Positions 18,887 to 27,469 of a stretch of DNA of 64,000 bases are shown here, in pieces. Source of the DNA: Lysobacter enzymogenes (lineage in GTDB: Bacteria > Pseudomonadota > Gammaproteobacteria > Xanthomonadales > Xanthomonadaceae); the NCBI RefSeq assembly GCF_017355525.1, contig NZ_CP067395.1:5344501-5408500 (forward strand), read 5' to 3'. Every line of letters starts with the position of its first letter. Positions within the stretch are counted from its first letter, which is position 1. The translations under genes and the position numbers were made by a program. The notes beneath the pieces are model-generated. The model was not told the origin of the DNA and searched no databases. It was given only the letters and a program-made list of their open reading frames with translations.

Positions 18887-18899
18887 GACCTGTCTAGTG
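18887..18899 (-). promoter_or_regulatory. Phosphonate-regulon operator, copy 3 (before the phosphonatase-like unit)
   Basis: GACCTGTCTAGTG, 84 bp before the phosphonatase-like start. It is identical to the sites at 7732 and 9068, in the same orientation and at almost the same distance from its gene. Confidence 0.75.
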
Positions 18900-19039
18900 C
18901 GGCGGTGTCCGTAGGGGCGTTCGCGCCGCCCCGGCGGCCGCGGCCGACGGCGCCGGCTGGCCCGGGTCGGCTTCGCCCGGGCTCGATCCGCCGGCCTCGG
19001 CCCTGCCGACGAGCCCGCGGCCGCGGGCCGCGGCGTGGT

Positions 19040-19459
19040 TCAGTCGCCGAACGCCGCCCGCACCGACGGCCGCCCCAGCACGATGAAGGTGAACACGCCG
19101 AGCACGGTGCCGAGCGGGAACGACAGGCAGGTGATCGCGGCGGTGAACTGGCACAGGCCGCGGCTGCGGCGCTGGCGCAGGCGTTGCGCGGTCAGCAACT
19201 GCAGCACGCTGCCGACCAGGCTCAACACCGCCGACAGGCCCATCATCACCGCGAACACGGTCAGCTCGCCGGCGTCGGGCGCGCCGTGCCCTTGCGCGTT
19301 GCCGGCGCCGAGAATGCCGAACAGCAGCACGCACATGCCGAGCACGGCCAGCAAGGCGAAGGCGCCGAGCGCGGCCATCACGTAATAGAAGATCGACAGC
19401 AGCTTCAGGTGCGACTCGTCTTGCGATTCGAACGAAGACGCGGGTGCGGGATTCGACAT
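19040..19459 (-). CDS. Four-helix membrane protein of unknown function (paralogue B)
   Basis: A 139-residue membrane protein with about four hydrophobic segments. It shares a pattern with the upstream gene: L-x-IFYYV near the start, GHG-x-P in the first loop, RQRRS before the third helix, and C-x(10)-FPLGTVLGVFTFIVL-x-(R/K)P at the end. The two are tandem duplicates. Small proteins of this type are common and unassigned. Gap to the upstream paralogue is 37 bp. Confidence 0.78.
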   Translation of the reverse strand: MSNPAPASSFESQDESHLKLLSIFYYVMAALGAFALLAVLGMCVLLFGILGAGNAQGHGAPDAGELTVFAVMMGLSAVLSLVGSVLQLLTAQRLRQRRSRGLCQFTAAITCLSFPLGTVLGVFTFIVLGRPSVRAAFGD

Positions 19460-19496
19460 GGCTCGGTCCTTGAGTGGATGTTTGAAAAGCGGCGCG

Positions 19497-19940
19497 TCAG
19501 TTCGCCGCGAACAGCGCCTTGACTTCCGGCTTGACCAGCAGCACCAGCGCGAGCACGCCGAGCACGGTGCCGAACGGCATGAACATGCAGCTCAGGCCGG
19601 CGACGACGATGCAGAAGGTGTGGCTGCGGCGCTGGCGGATGCGCCGTCCGCCGGCGACCAGCACCGCGGCGAAGGCGAGGCCGCACAGGATGAAGCCCGA
19701 GCCCATGACGATGAACAGCCAGCCGACCGCGGCCGGCGGCGGGGTGCCGTGGCCGGGCTGGTCGAACGCGCCGGATAGCATCGCGATGCCCATGCCGACG
19801 TGGATCAGCGGAAACAGCGCGAACAGCGCGGCGATCGCCGCGACCACGTAATAGAAAATCCCGATCAGGTCGAGGTTGGCGGCGTCCTTCGACGCCGGCG
19901 GCGCGCTCGGCGCGGCGGCGGACGGCAGCGGATCGTTCAT
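19497..19940 (-). CDS. Four-helix membrane protein of unknown function (paralogue A)
   Basis: A 147-residue membrane protein starting at ATG 19940. A longer frame upstream runs into the YjdF-like gene and is rejected. The cytoplasmic start is Pro/Ala-rich, then IGIFYYVVAAIAALFALFPL, a loop with GHGTPPPA, a third helix after RIRQRRSHTFC, and MPFGTVLGVLALVLLVKPEV. It is a duplicate of the next gene. No catalytic residues stand out. It is 22 bp after the YjdF-like gene, so the three probably form one unit. Confidence 0.78.
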   Translation of the reverse strand: MNDPLPSAAAPSAPPASKDAANLDLIGIFYYVVAAIAALFALFPLIHVGMGIAMLSGAFDQPGHGTPPPAAVGWLFIVMGSGFILCGLAFAAVLVAGGRRIRQRRSHTFCIVVAGLSCMFMPFGTVLGVLALVLLVKPEVKALFAAN

Positions 19941-19962
19941 GGCGTGCGGCTCCTGGGTCGGT

Positions 19963-20571
19963 TCAACCGGCGGCGCGCTGGCGCGGCCACGCGGCCAGCG
20001 CGCCCAGTGTCGCAAGAAACATGTCCATGTGCGCGTCCCAGACATCGCCTTGCTGGCCGTTGTACGACTCCGCGTCTTGCGGCGACATGGTCAGGGCGAT
20101 CGCCCATTCGAACCATTCGTAGATCAGGCTGGTGCACATGATGCCGGCCACCGCCAGCACGAAGGCCTGACGCGCGCTGAGCGCCGGCCAGCGCTGGAGC
20201 AGGTACTCGCGCAGCGCCGGGGCGAAGCAGGCGCCGTAGAGGAAGTGGATCAGCCGGTCGAAATGATTGCGCTGGAAGCCGAACGCGCGGTCCAGCGACC
20301 AGCCGCCGGTGAGCCACTGGATCCACTGGTCGTAAGGCACGTAGGAATACAGCCAGCGCGCGGCGATGCAGTGCAGGGTCATGAAGCCGCAGATCGCGAG
20401 GAAATGCCCGTCGCGCATCGGCCAGCGGCGGTCGTGGCGCCACAGCCACAACAGCCCGACCACGGTCAGCGCGCTGTGCATGGCTTGTTCGAACGGGCTC
20501 TTGGGCGCGATCCAGGTGATCGCGAACACCGCCAGGACGAAGGCCAGCGAAGCTTTCTTTACGGCGCTCAT
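19963..20571 (-). CDS. DUF2238 (YjdF-like) inner-membrane protein
   Basis: A 202-residue membrane protein with about five to six helices, matching DUF2238. Family residues include the HxxAARWLYSYVPYD segment, FQRNHFDRLIHFLYG with conserved His and Arg, IYEWFEWAIAL, and a late QGDVWDAHMDMFLATLGA with acidic and His residues facing a likely polar site. ATG 20571 is preferred over a start seven codons upstream. Function of the family is unknown. Confidence 0.82.
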   Translation of the reverse strand: MSAVKKASLAFVLAVFAITWIAPKSPFEQAMHSALTVVGLLWLWRHDRRWPMRDGHFLAICGFMTLHCIAARWLYSYVPYDQWIQWLTGGWSLDRAFGFQRNHFDRLIHFLYGACFAPALREYLLQRWPALSARQAFVLAVAGIMCTSLIYEWFEWAIALTMSPQDAESYNGQQGDVWDAHMDMFLATLGALAAWPRQRAAG

Positions 20572-20681
20572 GCGTCCTTGCGCAGCGGGCATGCGGGTGG
20601 TTCCGGTGATGACGCAGAGAAACTACCGGAGTGGGGTGGGGAAGGGAACAGGCGTCGCAGTTTTCGCTGTGGTTGATTTTT

Positions 20682-20747
20682 CGCGGTCGCAGCTCGCGCA
20701 GCTCCTACAGTCGCCCCCTGTGGGAGCTGCGCGAGCTGCGGCCGCGA
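20682..20747. repeat. REP-like palindrome, GTAGGAGCGGCGC family, copy 1
   Basis: Two complementary halves: CGCGGTCGCAGCTCGCGCAG followed by CTCCTACAG, then CTGTGGGAGCTGCGCGAGCT and GCGGCCGCG. They flank a short spacer. The family recurs at least seven more times in the window, always between genes. Confidence 0.85.
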
Positions 20748-20783
20748 CAACGAAACGACGACGAACCCTGCTCTCCCGCAACG

Positions 20784-20810
20784 AAAAACGGCGGGCCAAG
20801 GCCCGCCGTT
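20784..20810 (-). terminator. Terminator of purM
   Basis: A stem ACGGCGGGCC / GGCCCGCCGT with a two-base loop is followed by TTTTTCGTT on the minus strand, 26 bp after the purM stop. Confidence 0.9.
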
Positions 20811-20835
20811 CCGGCAACGCAAAACCGCGCCGCAC

Positions 20836-21900
20836 TCAGCCGATATGCACGCGCTCGCCGCCGCTGTGCCCGACCACTTCGCCGATGCGCCAGTGCGCCA
20901 ACCCCAGACGGCGCAGGTCGGCCTCGGTCGCCGCCGCGGCTTCGTCCGGCACCACCAGCACGAAGCCGATGCCGCAGTTGAAGGTGCGCCACATTTCCTC
21001 GCGCGGCACCGCGCCTTCGCGCTGCAGCCAGTCGAACACCGGCGGCAGGGTCCAGGTGGCGGTGCGGATGTCGAGGCCGAGGCCGTCGGGGATGACGCGG
21101 ATGATGTTCTCGGTCAGGCCGCCGCCGGTGATGTGGGCCATGGCGTGGATCCGATGCTCGCCGCCGTTGGCGCGCAGCAGTTCCAGGATCGGCTTGACGT
21201 ACAGCGCGGTCGGCTCCATCAGCGCGTCGATCAGGCGCACGCCGCCGACGGCGACGTCGCCCGGGCGGCCGGCGCGGTCGAAGATGCGGCGGATCAGCGA
21301 ATAGCCGTTGGAGTGCGGGCCGCTGGAGGCGATGCCGATCAGCACGTCGCCGCGCTGGACCCGCGAACCGTCGAGGATCTGCGACTTCTCGACCGCGCCG
21401 ACGGTGAAGCCGGCCAGGTCGTACTCGCCCGGCGGGTACATGTCGGGCATCTCGGCGGTTTCGCCGCCGATCAGCGCGCAGCCGGCCAGTTCGCAGCCCT
21501 TGGCGATGCCGCCGACGACCGCGACGGTGGTGTCCACGTCGAGCTTGCCGGTGGCGAAGTAGTCGAGGAAGAACAGCGGCTCGGCGCCCTGCACCAGCAC
21601 GTCGTTGACGCACATGCCGACCAGGTCGATGCCGATGGTGTCGTGGCGGTTGAGCTGCTGGGCCAGCTTGAGCTTGGTGCCGACGCCGTCGGTGCCGGAC
21701 ACCAGCACCGGCTCGCGGTACTTGCCGGACAGGTCGAACAGGGCGCCGAAGCCGCCCAGCCCGCCCATCACTTCGGGACGGAAGCTGCGCTTGACCAGCG
21801 GCTTGATGCGTTCGACGACCTCGTTGCCGGCGTCGATGTCGACGCCCGCGTCGCGGTAGGTCAGCGGCTTGGGAGAGGTGTCGGAGGAGGAAGCGGTCAC
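20836..21900 (-). CDS. purM: Phosphoribosylformylglycinamidine cyclo-ligase PurM
   Basis: PurM (AIR synthetase) closes the imidazole ring of AIR from FGAM with ATP in purine synthesis. At 354 residues it has the usual size. [54 protein letters not shown] and the late [14 protein letters not shown] are the family signatures of the ATP and substrate sites. It has its own terminator, so it is not cotranscribed with purN at 4561. Confidence 0.97.
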   Translation of the reverse strand: MTASSSDTSPKPLTYRDAGVDIDAGNEVVERIKPLVKRSFRPEVMGGLGGFGALFDLSGKYREPVLVSGTDGVGTKLKLAQQLNRHDTIGIDLVGMCVNDVLVQGAEPLFFLDYFATGKLDVDTTVAVVGGIAKGCELAGCALIGGETAEMPDMYPPGEYDLAGFTVGAVEKSQILDGSRVQRGDVLIGIASSGPHSNGYSLIRRIFDRAGRPGDVAVGGVRLIDALMEPTALYVKPILELLRANGGEHRIHAMAHITGGGLTENIIRVIPDGLGLDIRTATWTLPPVFDWLQREGAVPREEMWRTFNCGIGFVLVVPDEAAAATEADLRRLGLAHWRIGEVVGHSGGERVHIG

Positions 21901-22212
21901 GGCGGCCCCGGGGTGGTCGCGGAGGGAAGCCGGCGATTTTAGCAGGCCACGGGGGCCTAGACGTTAGCCGGTCGCCACGGGCCGCCGGCGAAAGGCCCGC
22001 CGGGCGCGGCTTTCGCTGTGTCGCGCCGGCTCGCGATGCGCGCCGCGCGAATCCCGTTCAGCCCCCGAATGGACTCCCCGCCCCGCCTGCGGCACCATTT
22101 CGGACCTTGAACGCCGATCACGGCTCCGGGCCGCGTACGGCCTCGCGGCCGGGCCCGGCGGCTCGCAACGCGGGCGGGACGCCCGCTCCACGAACAGAAG
22201 ATAGGGACAGCG
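21901..22212. other. Divergent purM/DUF2066 intergenic region
   Basis: 312 bp between divergent genes. It presumably carries both promoters, but I see no clear -35/-10 hexamers, no purine-repressor-like palindrome and no hairpin worth naming. Confidence 0.5.
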
Positions 22213-23301
22213 ATGGGCTGGTCGATGGGTAAGGCAATCCGGACTTGGGCAATGGCTGCGGCGCTGCTGGCGAGTTTCGCCGCGAGCGCGCAGCGGGTGG
22301 AGGGCGACCGCGCCCAGGCCGACGGCGCGTATTCGGCCGAAGTGCCGGTCGGCGGCCAGAGCGAGGCCGAGCGCAACGGCGCGATGGCGCGGGCGCTGGC
22401 CCAGGTGCTCGGCAAGATGTCCGGCGACCGCGCCGCGGCCAGCCGCCCCGGCGTCGGCCAGGAACTGCGCCGGGCCAAGGACTACGCCACCGGCTACGAC
22501 TACCGCCAGGACGAGGGCGTGTCGCAGATGACCGGCGCGCCGACGTTCCAGACCACCTTGGTGGTCAATTTCGACCAGGAGAAGGTCGAGAACCTCGCCG
22601 CCACGCTCGGCCTGCCGATCTGGCCGCAGCCGCGGCCCAAGCCGGTGCTGTGGCTGGCGATCGACGACGGCAGCGGCCCGCGCCTGGTCGGCCTGGGCCA
22701 GGCCAACGCCGCGCGCGCCGCGCTGAACCGCGCGGTCGAGCGCGGCTACCGGCTCGGCCTGCCGACCGGCAGCGCCGCCGAACAGGCCAGCGTCGGCGCG
22801 ATCTGGCGCGGCGACGCCGCCGCGGTGGCGCGCGCGTCGGCCCGCTACAGCCCGCCGATGCAGCTGATCGGCAAGCTCTACCGGGTCAAGAGCGGCGGCT
22901 GGAAGGGAGACTGGTCGTTCGTCGACGGCGGCAAGGTGCTCAACAGTTGGAACCTCACCGACGCGGACGCGCGCAAGGTCATGGCCGGCGGCGCCGACGG
23001 CGCCGCCGACGCGCTGATGAAGCGCTACGCCAAGCGCAGCGTGGCCGGCGCCCCGGGCACGTACCGGGTCGTGTTCACCGGCGTGCGCAGCGCCGAGGAC
23101 TACATCCGCCTGGCCGGCTATCTGCAGGGCCTGGCGGTGGTGCGCAAGATCGTGCCGGTGCGCGCCACGCCCGAAAGCGTTGAGTTCGACCTCGACCTGC
23201 TGTCCGGCCTGCCCGGCTTCAAGCGCATGACCGACGCCGGCGACACCCTGGTGGGCCTGGAAGGCCTCGAGGGTCAGCCGCCTGTGTTCCAACTGCACTG
23301 A
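22213..23301 (+). CDS. DUF2066 exported protein
   Basis: A 362-residue protein with a signal peptide (cleavage near ASAQ, residue 27). The DUF2066 pattern is visible: YSAEVPVGGQSEAERNGAMARALAQVLGKMSG, PTFQTTLVVNFDQEKVENLAATLGLPIWP and KPVLWLAI. The C-terminal half (about 265-340) looks like a ferredoxin-fold repeat. The family is conserved upstream of a PerM permease and hda in this lineage, but its role is unknown. A second ATG four codons in is possible. Confidence 0.88.
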   Translation: MGWSMGKAIRTWAMAAALLASFAASAQRVEGDRAQADGAYSAEVPVGGQSEAERNGAMARALAQVLGKMSGDRAAASRPGVGQELRRAKDYATGYDYRQDEGVSQMTGAPTFQTTLVVNFDQEKVENLAATLGLPIWPQPRPKPVLWLAIDDGSGPRLVGLGQANAARAALNRAVERGYRLGLPTGSAAEQASVGAIWRGDAAAVARASARYSPPMQLIGKLYRVKSGGWKGDWSFVDGGKVLNSWNLTDADARKVMAGGADGAADALMKRYAKRSVAGAPGTYRVVFTGVRSAEDYIRLAGYLQGLAVVRKIVPVRATPESVEFDLDLLSGLPGFKRMTDAGDTLVGLEGLEGQPPVFQLH

Positions 23302-23309
23302 GCCGACGA

Positions 23310-24470
23310 ATGAGCGAACACGCGAACGGACGCACCCCGCTGGAAGACATCGCCCTGTTCCTGCGCCGCCTGCAATGGGCGGCGCTCGGCGTGGGCGCCT
23401 GCTGGTTGTTGTGGGTGCTCGCGCCGGTGCTGACGCCGTTCGTGATCGCCGGCATGCTCGGCTGGCTCGGCGACCCGCTGGTCGACCGGATCGAGCGCAC
23501 CGGCCGCTCGCGCAACACCGCGGTGATCCTGGTGTTCACCCTGATGGCGCTGCTGGTGGTGCTGGTGCTGCTGATCCTGGTGCCGCTGATCGAGCGCCAG
23601 ATCACCACCCTGATCGTGTCGCTGCCGACCTACCGGGTCTGGTTCACCGACACCGCGATTCCGTGGCTGGAGCAGCGCACCGGTTTCCAGATCAGCGTCT
23701 GGCTCGACCTCAACCACATGATCGAGCTGGTGCGCAGCAACTGGGAACGCGCCGGCGGCATCGCCACGACCTTGCTCGGCTATCTGTCGCGCTCGGGCTT
23801 CGCCCTGATCGCGATGGTCGCCAACATCGCGCTGCTGCCGGTGCTGACGTTCTTCTTCCTGCGCGACTGGGACAAGCTGGTCGAACGGGTCGCCTCGCTG
23901 ATCCCGCGCGCCTACCTCGACACGGTCGGCCGGCTGGCGCGCGAATCCAACGACGTGCTCGGCGCGTTCCTGCGCGGCCAGTTCCTGGTGATGCTGGCGC
24001 TGGGCGTGATGTACGGCGTCGGCCTGTGGGCGGTCGGCCTGGACCTGGGCATCCTGATCGGCATCATCGCCGGCCTGTTGACCTTCGTGCCTTACCTCGG
24101 CCCGGCCAGCGGCATCATCCTCGGCGTGATCGCCGCGCTGGTGCAGTACGGCGACTGGAAGCACGTGCTCGGCGTGCTGATCGTGTTCGGCGTGGGCCAG
24201 GTGGTGGAAAGCTATTGGCTGACCCCGAAGCTGGTCGGCGACCGCATCGGCCTGCATCCGGTCGCGGTGATCTTCGCCGTGCTCGCCGGCGGCCAGCTGT
24301 TCGGTTTCCTCGGCATGCTGCTGGCGTTGCCGGTGGCGGCGGTGGTCAACGTGCTGCTGCGCTACGCCCAGGAGCGTTACACCCATAGCCGCCTGTACGC
24401 GGGCGATCTGCCGGTCGCCGCGCCGCAAGCGGCGGGCGCGGACGCAGTGGAGCAAGAGAACAAGCAGTGA
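23310..24470 (+). CDS. AI-2E family (PerM-type) membrane permease
   Basis: A 386-residue polytopic protein of the AI-2E/PerM family. Three early helices are followed by a long amphipathic central part (residues about 85-190) and a C-terminal helix bundle. The DVLGAFLRGQFLVMLALGVMYG, FVPYLGPASGIILGVIAALVQ and VESYWLTPKLVGDRIGLHPVAV segments are typical. Despite the name, most members are not autoinducer exporters. Its TGA overlaps the hda start in a GTGA, so translation is likely coupled. Confidence 0.9.
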   Translation: MSEHANGRTPLEDIALFLRRLQWAALGVGACWLLWVLAPVLTPFVIAGMLGWLGDPLVDRIERTGRSRNTAVILVFTLMALLVVLVLLILVPLIERQITTLIVSLPTYRVWFTDTAIPWLEQRTGFQISVWLDLNHMIELVRSNWERAGGIATTLLGYLSRSGFALIAMVANIALLPVLTFFFLRDWDKLVERVASLIPRAYLDTVGRLARESNDVLGAFLRGQFLVMLALGVMYGVGLWAVGLDLGILIGIIAGLLTFVPYLGPASGIILGVIAALVQYGDWKHVLGVLIVFGVGQVVESYWLTPKLVGDRIGLHPVAVIFAVLAGGQLFGFLGMLLALPVAAVVNVLLRYAQERYTHSRLYAGDLPVAAPQAAGADAVEQENKQ

Positions 24471-25201
24471 GCATTCCGCAGTTGCCGCTGACCCTGCGTC
24501 ATTCGCCGGACCAGCGTTTGGAAACGTTCGTCAACGCGCCCGACGGCGCGATCGCGCAGTTGCGTTCGCTGGCGGGCGGCAGCGACGACGACGAAACCGC
24601 CGGCTACCGCGATCCGCTCGGCGCGGACTGGGTCTACCTGGTCGGCCCGGCCGGTGTCGGCAAGACCCACCTGCTGCTGGCCGCCTGCGCGCAGGCCGAC
24701 ATCGCCGGCCGCCGCGCCGCCTACGTGCCGCTGAGCGCGGCGGTGGGCCGCCTGCGCGAAGCTCTGCAATCGTTGGAAACTAACGACCTGCTGGCGCTGG
24801 ACGGCATCGAGGCCATCGCCGGCCGGCGCGAGGACGAAGTCGCGCTGTTCGACACCTACAACCGCGCGCGCCAGGCCGGCATCGCGGTGATCTACGCCGC
24901 GCGCGAGAACCCCGACGAACTCAAGCTGACCCTGCCGGACTTGCGCTCGCGCCTGTCCCAATGCACCCGCATCGTGCTGACCCCGCTCGACGACGACGGC
25001 CGCGCCCAGGTCCTGCGCCAGCGCGCGCAGCGGCGCGGTCTGGCGCTGGAGGAAGCCGCGCTGGAATGGATGCTCAAGCGCATGGACCGCGACCTCGGCG
25101 GCCTGACCCAACTGCTCGACAAACTCGACCGCGCCTCGCTGGCCGCGCAACGGCGCATCACCGTACCGTTCCTCAAGCGCACGATCGACGACGAAGCCTG
25201 A
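24467..25201 (+). CDS. hda: DnaA regulatory inactivator Hda
   Basis: Hda is a DnaA-like AAA+ protein that, with the DNA-loaded sliding clamp, stimulates ATP hydrolysis by DnaA and limits re-initiation. The 244-residue protein has an N-terminal clamp-binding QLPLTLR segment (residues 5-11), Walker A GPAGVGKTHLLLAA, Walker B-like LLALDGIE, and the arginine-finger region LRSRLSQCTRIVLTPLDDD. It starts at GTG 24467 inside the stop of the permease gene. It lacks the DnaA DNA-binding domain, which separates it from dnaA. Confidence 0.93.
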   Translation: MSIPQLPLTLRHSPDQRLETFVNAPDGAIAQLRSLAGGSDDDETAGYRDPLGADWVYLVGPAGVGKTHLLLAACAQADIAGRRAAYVPLSAAVGRLREALQSLETNDLLALDGIEAIAGRREDEVALFDTYNRARQAGIAVIYAARENPDELKLTLPDLRSRLSQCTRIVLTPLDDDGRAQVLRQRAQRRGLALEEAALEWMLKRMDRDLGGLTQLLDKLDRASLAAQRRITVPFLKRTIDDEA

Positions 25202-25227
25202 GCGCCGACCGCAAGAGACAGCAAAAT

Positions 25228-25263
25228 CAAAATGGGTTCCGGCGAAAGCCGGAACCCATTTTG
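25228..25263 (+). terminator. Terminator after hda
   Basis: A perfect 16-bp stem (CAAAATGGGTTCCGGC and its complement) has a GAAA loop. It ends in ATTTTG CTTTTG, 27 bp after the hda stop. It works in both directions. Confidence 0.92.
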
Positions 25264-25320
25264 CTTTTGCGATTGCCGCTGCTCTTTGCTTCCCCCGCCG
25301 TCCCGAACTCGCCACAGGCA

Positions 25321-25565
25321 ACCGTAGACCCGAAGGGCGCGCGCATGGATGCGCGCGTGCGGGACCGGGCCAGGATGGCCCTTGTCCCGCATCCCTGCGC
25401 AAGCACCGAACCTTAGTGGCTCTTGATTCGAAAACAAGGAAAGCGCCTTTCTTTGGTTACTTTCTTTGGCAAGACAAAGAAAGTGACCCGGCCGCTTGCG
25501 GACGGAAGCTCTGGATTTTCGCTTGTCGTCGCTCGCTGCTTCGGTAAAAGCAAGAGCAACAGCAA
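25321..25565. repeat. Long xanthomonad-type intergenic repeat
   Basis: About 245 bp of non-coding DNA contain several small palindromes: GGCGCGCGCATGGATGCGCG, then GGGCCAGGATGGCCC, then ACTTTCTTTG / CAAAGAAAGT (25459-25484) followed by GTGACCCGGCCGCTTGCGGA. AT content is clearly higher than in neighbouring genes. From memory, closely similar segments recur between genes in Xanthomonas and Lysobacter genomes and are often mis-annotated as small genes. Confidence 0.65.
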
Positions 25566-25627
25566 AGTCTTGAGCCAGAACCCATTCTGATGCTGCGGAC
25601 AGACGAAGCTTCAGGCCTCCTCGCGGT

Positions 25628-26137
25628 TCAGCCGTCCGCGTCGAGCAAGTTCCGATAGATCCGCAAATCCGCTTCGCCGAAACAACAAAACACCACCTCG
25701 CCCGGCAGCGCCGCATCGACCGCATGCGCCCGCACCGCGGCCACCGCCACGCGCGCCGCCGCCTCGGCCGGATAACCGAAAATGCCGGTGCTGATGCACG
25801 GAAACGCAACCGCCGCGAAGCAATGGCGCGCAGCGATGGCCAGACTGTTGCGATAGCACGAAGCCAGCAGCTCGGGTTCGCCGGCATCGCCGCCGCGCCA
25901 CACCGGCCCGACCGTGTGGATCACATGCTTGGCCGGCAACCGATAGCCGCCGGTGAGCTTGGCCTCGCCGGTCTTGCAGCCGCCGAGCAGCCGGCATTGC
26001 GCCACCAGATCGGGCCCCGCGGCACGGTGGATCGCGCCGTCCACGCCACCGCCGCCGAGCAGCGAAGAATTGGCGGCGTTGACGATGGCGTCGAGCGCCA
26101 GAGTGGTGATATCGGCGCGGATCGCGCGCAGCTTCAT
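25628..26137 (-). CDS. Macro-domain ADP-ribose-metabolite hydrolase
   Basis: A 169-residue single macro domain of the YmdB/MacroD class, which binds ADP-ribose and hydrolyses O-acetyl-ADP-ribose or ADP-ribose 1''-phosphate. The motifs [20 protein letters not shown] (residues 16-35) and [13 protein letters not shown] define the ADP-ribose pocket. ATG 26137 aligns with the family start; the longer frame upstream lies within kptA. It starts four bases after the kptA stop, so it is almost certainly coexpressed with the enzyme that produces a phosphorylated ADP-ribose. Confidence 0.92.
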   Translation of the reverse strand: MKLRAIRADITTLALDAIVNAANSSLLGGGGVDGAIHRAAGPDLVAQCRLLGGCKTGEAKLTGGYRLPAKHVIHTVGPVWRGGDAGEPELLASCYRNSLAIAARHCFAAVAFPCISTGIFGYPAEAAARVAVAAVRAHAVDAALPGEVVFCCFGEADLRIYRNLLDADG

Positions 26138-26141
26138 CGCC

Positions 26142-26693
26142 TCACCCCTGCGCCGGCCAATCGATGAACTCCGGCGCCACCGCATCGGTCAGCCACACCC
26201 CGTTGTCGGCACGATAGAAGACCAGTCCTCGCGCATGCATCTCGCCCGCGCGCACATGCAGCACCAGCGGCGTACCGTGACGGCTGCCGACCTTGACCGC
26301 GGTATCGCGGTCGAGCGAAAGATGCACATGCTGACGGCTGCGCTTCTCCAGCCCGGTCTTGCGGATCGACCCGGCGAAGCGGGTCGCGGTGCCGTGATAC
26401 AGCGTGGCCGGCGGCTCGAGCGGCGCCAAGGCCAGATCGATATCGATGGAATGGCCCTGATTGGCGCGGATGCGGCGGCCGTCGTCGCTGAGCTTGAAGC
26501 GCTGCTTGTCGTTGTCGCGCACGATCGCTTCGATCAGCGTGCGGCTGTACAGCTTGCCGTGCGCGCCGGCCTTGGCGATGAATTCGTCGACCTCGGCCCA
26601 GCCTTCGCCGTCGAGAGTCAGGCCGATGGCCTGCGGTTCGTGGCGGAGGATCAGGCTGAGGAACTTGCTGAGTTTCTTGTGTGGGTCGGTCAT
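26142..26693 (-). CDS. kptA: RNA 2'-phosphotransferase KptA/Tpt1
   Basis: KptA moves an RNA 2'-phosphate to NAD+, giving ADP-ribose 1'',2''-cyclic phosphate and nicotinamide. In yeast and plants it completes tRNA splicing; the bacterial target is unknown. The 183-residue protein has the winged-helix first half ([18 protein letters not shown] with Arg17-His18, then WAEVDEF) and the NAD half with [28 protein letters not shown] and [11 protein letters not shown]. These contain the Arg-His-Arg-Arg catalytic set. It lies between murU and the macro gene. Confidence 0.93.
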   Translation of the reverse strand: MTDPHKKLSKFLSLILRHEPQAIGLTLDGEGWAEVDEFIAKAGAHGKLYSRTLIEAIVRDNDKQRFKLSDDGRRIRANQGHSIDIDLALAPLEPPATLYHGTATRFAGSIRKTGLEKRSRQHVHLSLDRDTAVKVGSRHGTPLVLHVRAGEMHARGLVFYRADNGVWLTDAVAPEFIDWPAQG

Positions 26694-26749
26694 AAGTTGG
26701 CGCGGATGCTAGGCCCGCGCCGCAGCCGGCGCCAGTGCCGGCCGCGCCG

Positions 26750-27469
26750 TCAGTCGGCGACGAACGTCGCGTCGAGTTCGCGCAGGCGCTCGGGCGTGCC
26801 GACGTCGGTCCAGCGGCCGCGGTGGTGCGAGCCGCGCAAGCGGCCGCGATCGGCGGCCCGGCGCAGCAGCGGCACGATGCTGAAACGCGGCGGGTTCGAC
26901 TCGGTGCCGGCGGCATCGCCGAGCACGCTGCGCCAATCGTCGAACAGCGATGCGCGATACAGGCCGATGCCGGCATAAGTGAGCCTGGCATCGCCGTCGT
27001 TGCCGACGCGGCCGTCGGCGTCGAGGCGGAAATCGCCGCGCGGATGCTGCGGCGGGTTGTCGACCAGCAGCAGATGCGCGTCGCCCTCGAACGCGCGCGG
27101 CAGGTCGGCGAAGTCGTAGTCGGTCCAGATGTCGCCGTTGGCGACCAGGAACGGCGCCTGCGGATCGGCGTTCTCCTGCAGCAGCGTCAATGCGTTGAGC
27201 ATCCCGCCGCCGGTCTCCAGCGGGGTGGCGCCTTCATAGGAAAAACGCAGGCGCAGCCCCCAGCGCGAACCGTCGCCGAGTTCGGCGGGAAAGCGCTCGG
27301 CCAGCCATGAGGTGTTGACCACGACTTCGTCCACGCCGAGCGCGGCGAGTTTTTGCAGATGCCATTCGATCAGCGGCGTGCCGCCGACCGGCAGCAGCGG
27401 CTTGGGCGTGTGCAGGGTCAGCGGGCGCATGCGCTCGCCGAGGCCGGCGGCGAAGATCAGCGCTTTCAT
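26750..27469 (-). CDS. murU: N-acetylmuramate 1-phosphate uridylyltransferase MurU
   Basis: MurU joins UTP to MurNAc-alpha-1-phosphate, giving UDP-MurNAc in peptidoglycan recycling. The 239-residue nucleotidyltransferase has the signature FAAGLGERMRPLTLHTPKPL (residues 7-26), ETGGGMLNAL, VANGDIWTDYDF with the metal-binding Asp, and a WTDVGTPERL end. It follows amgK with an ATGA overlap, the standard pairing. Other sugar nucleotidyltransferases share the fold; the amgK partner decides the assignment. Confidence 0.92.
   Translation of the reverse strand: MKALIFAAGLGERMRPLTLHTPKPLLPVGGTPLIEWHLQKLAALGVDEVVVNTSWLAERFPAELGDGSRWGLRLRFSYEGATPLETGGGMLNALTLLQENADPQAPFLVANGDIWTDYDFADLPRAFEGDAHLLLVDNPPQHPRGDFRLDADGRVGNDGDARLTYAGIGLYRASLFDDWRSVLGDAAGTESNPPRFSIVPLLRRAADRGRLRGSHHRGRWTDVGTPERLRELDATFVAD

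Noticed and set aside
25321..25887. Small frames inside the intergenic repeat after hda
   Set aside because: They run over palindromes typical of a non-coding repeat and have no family match; such frames are a known annotation artefact.
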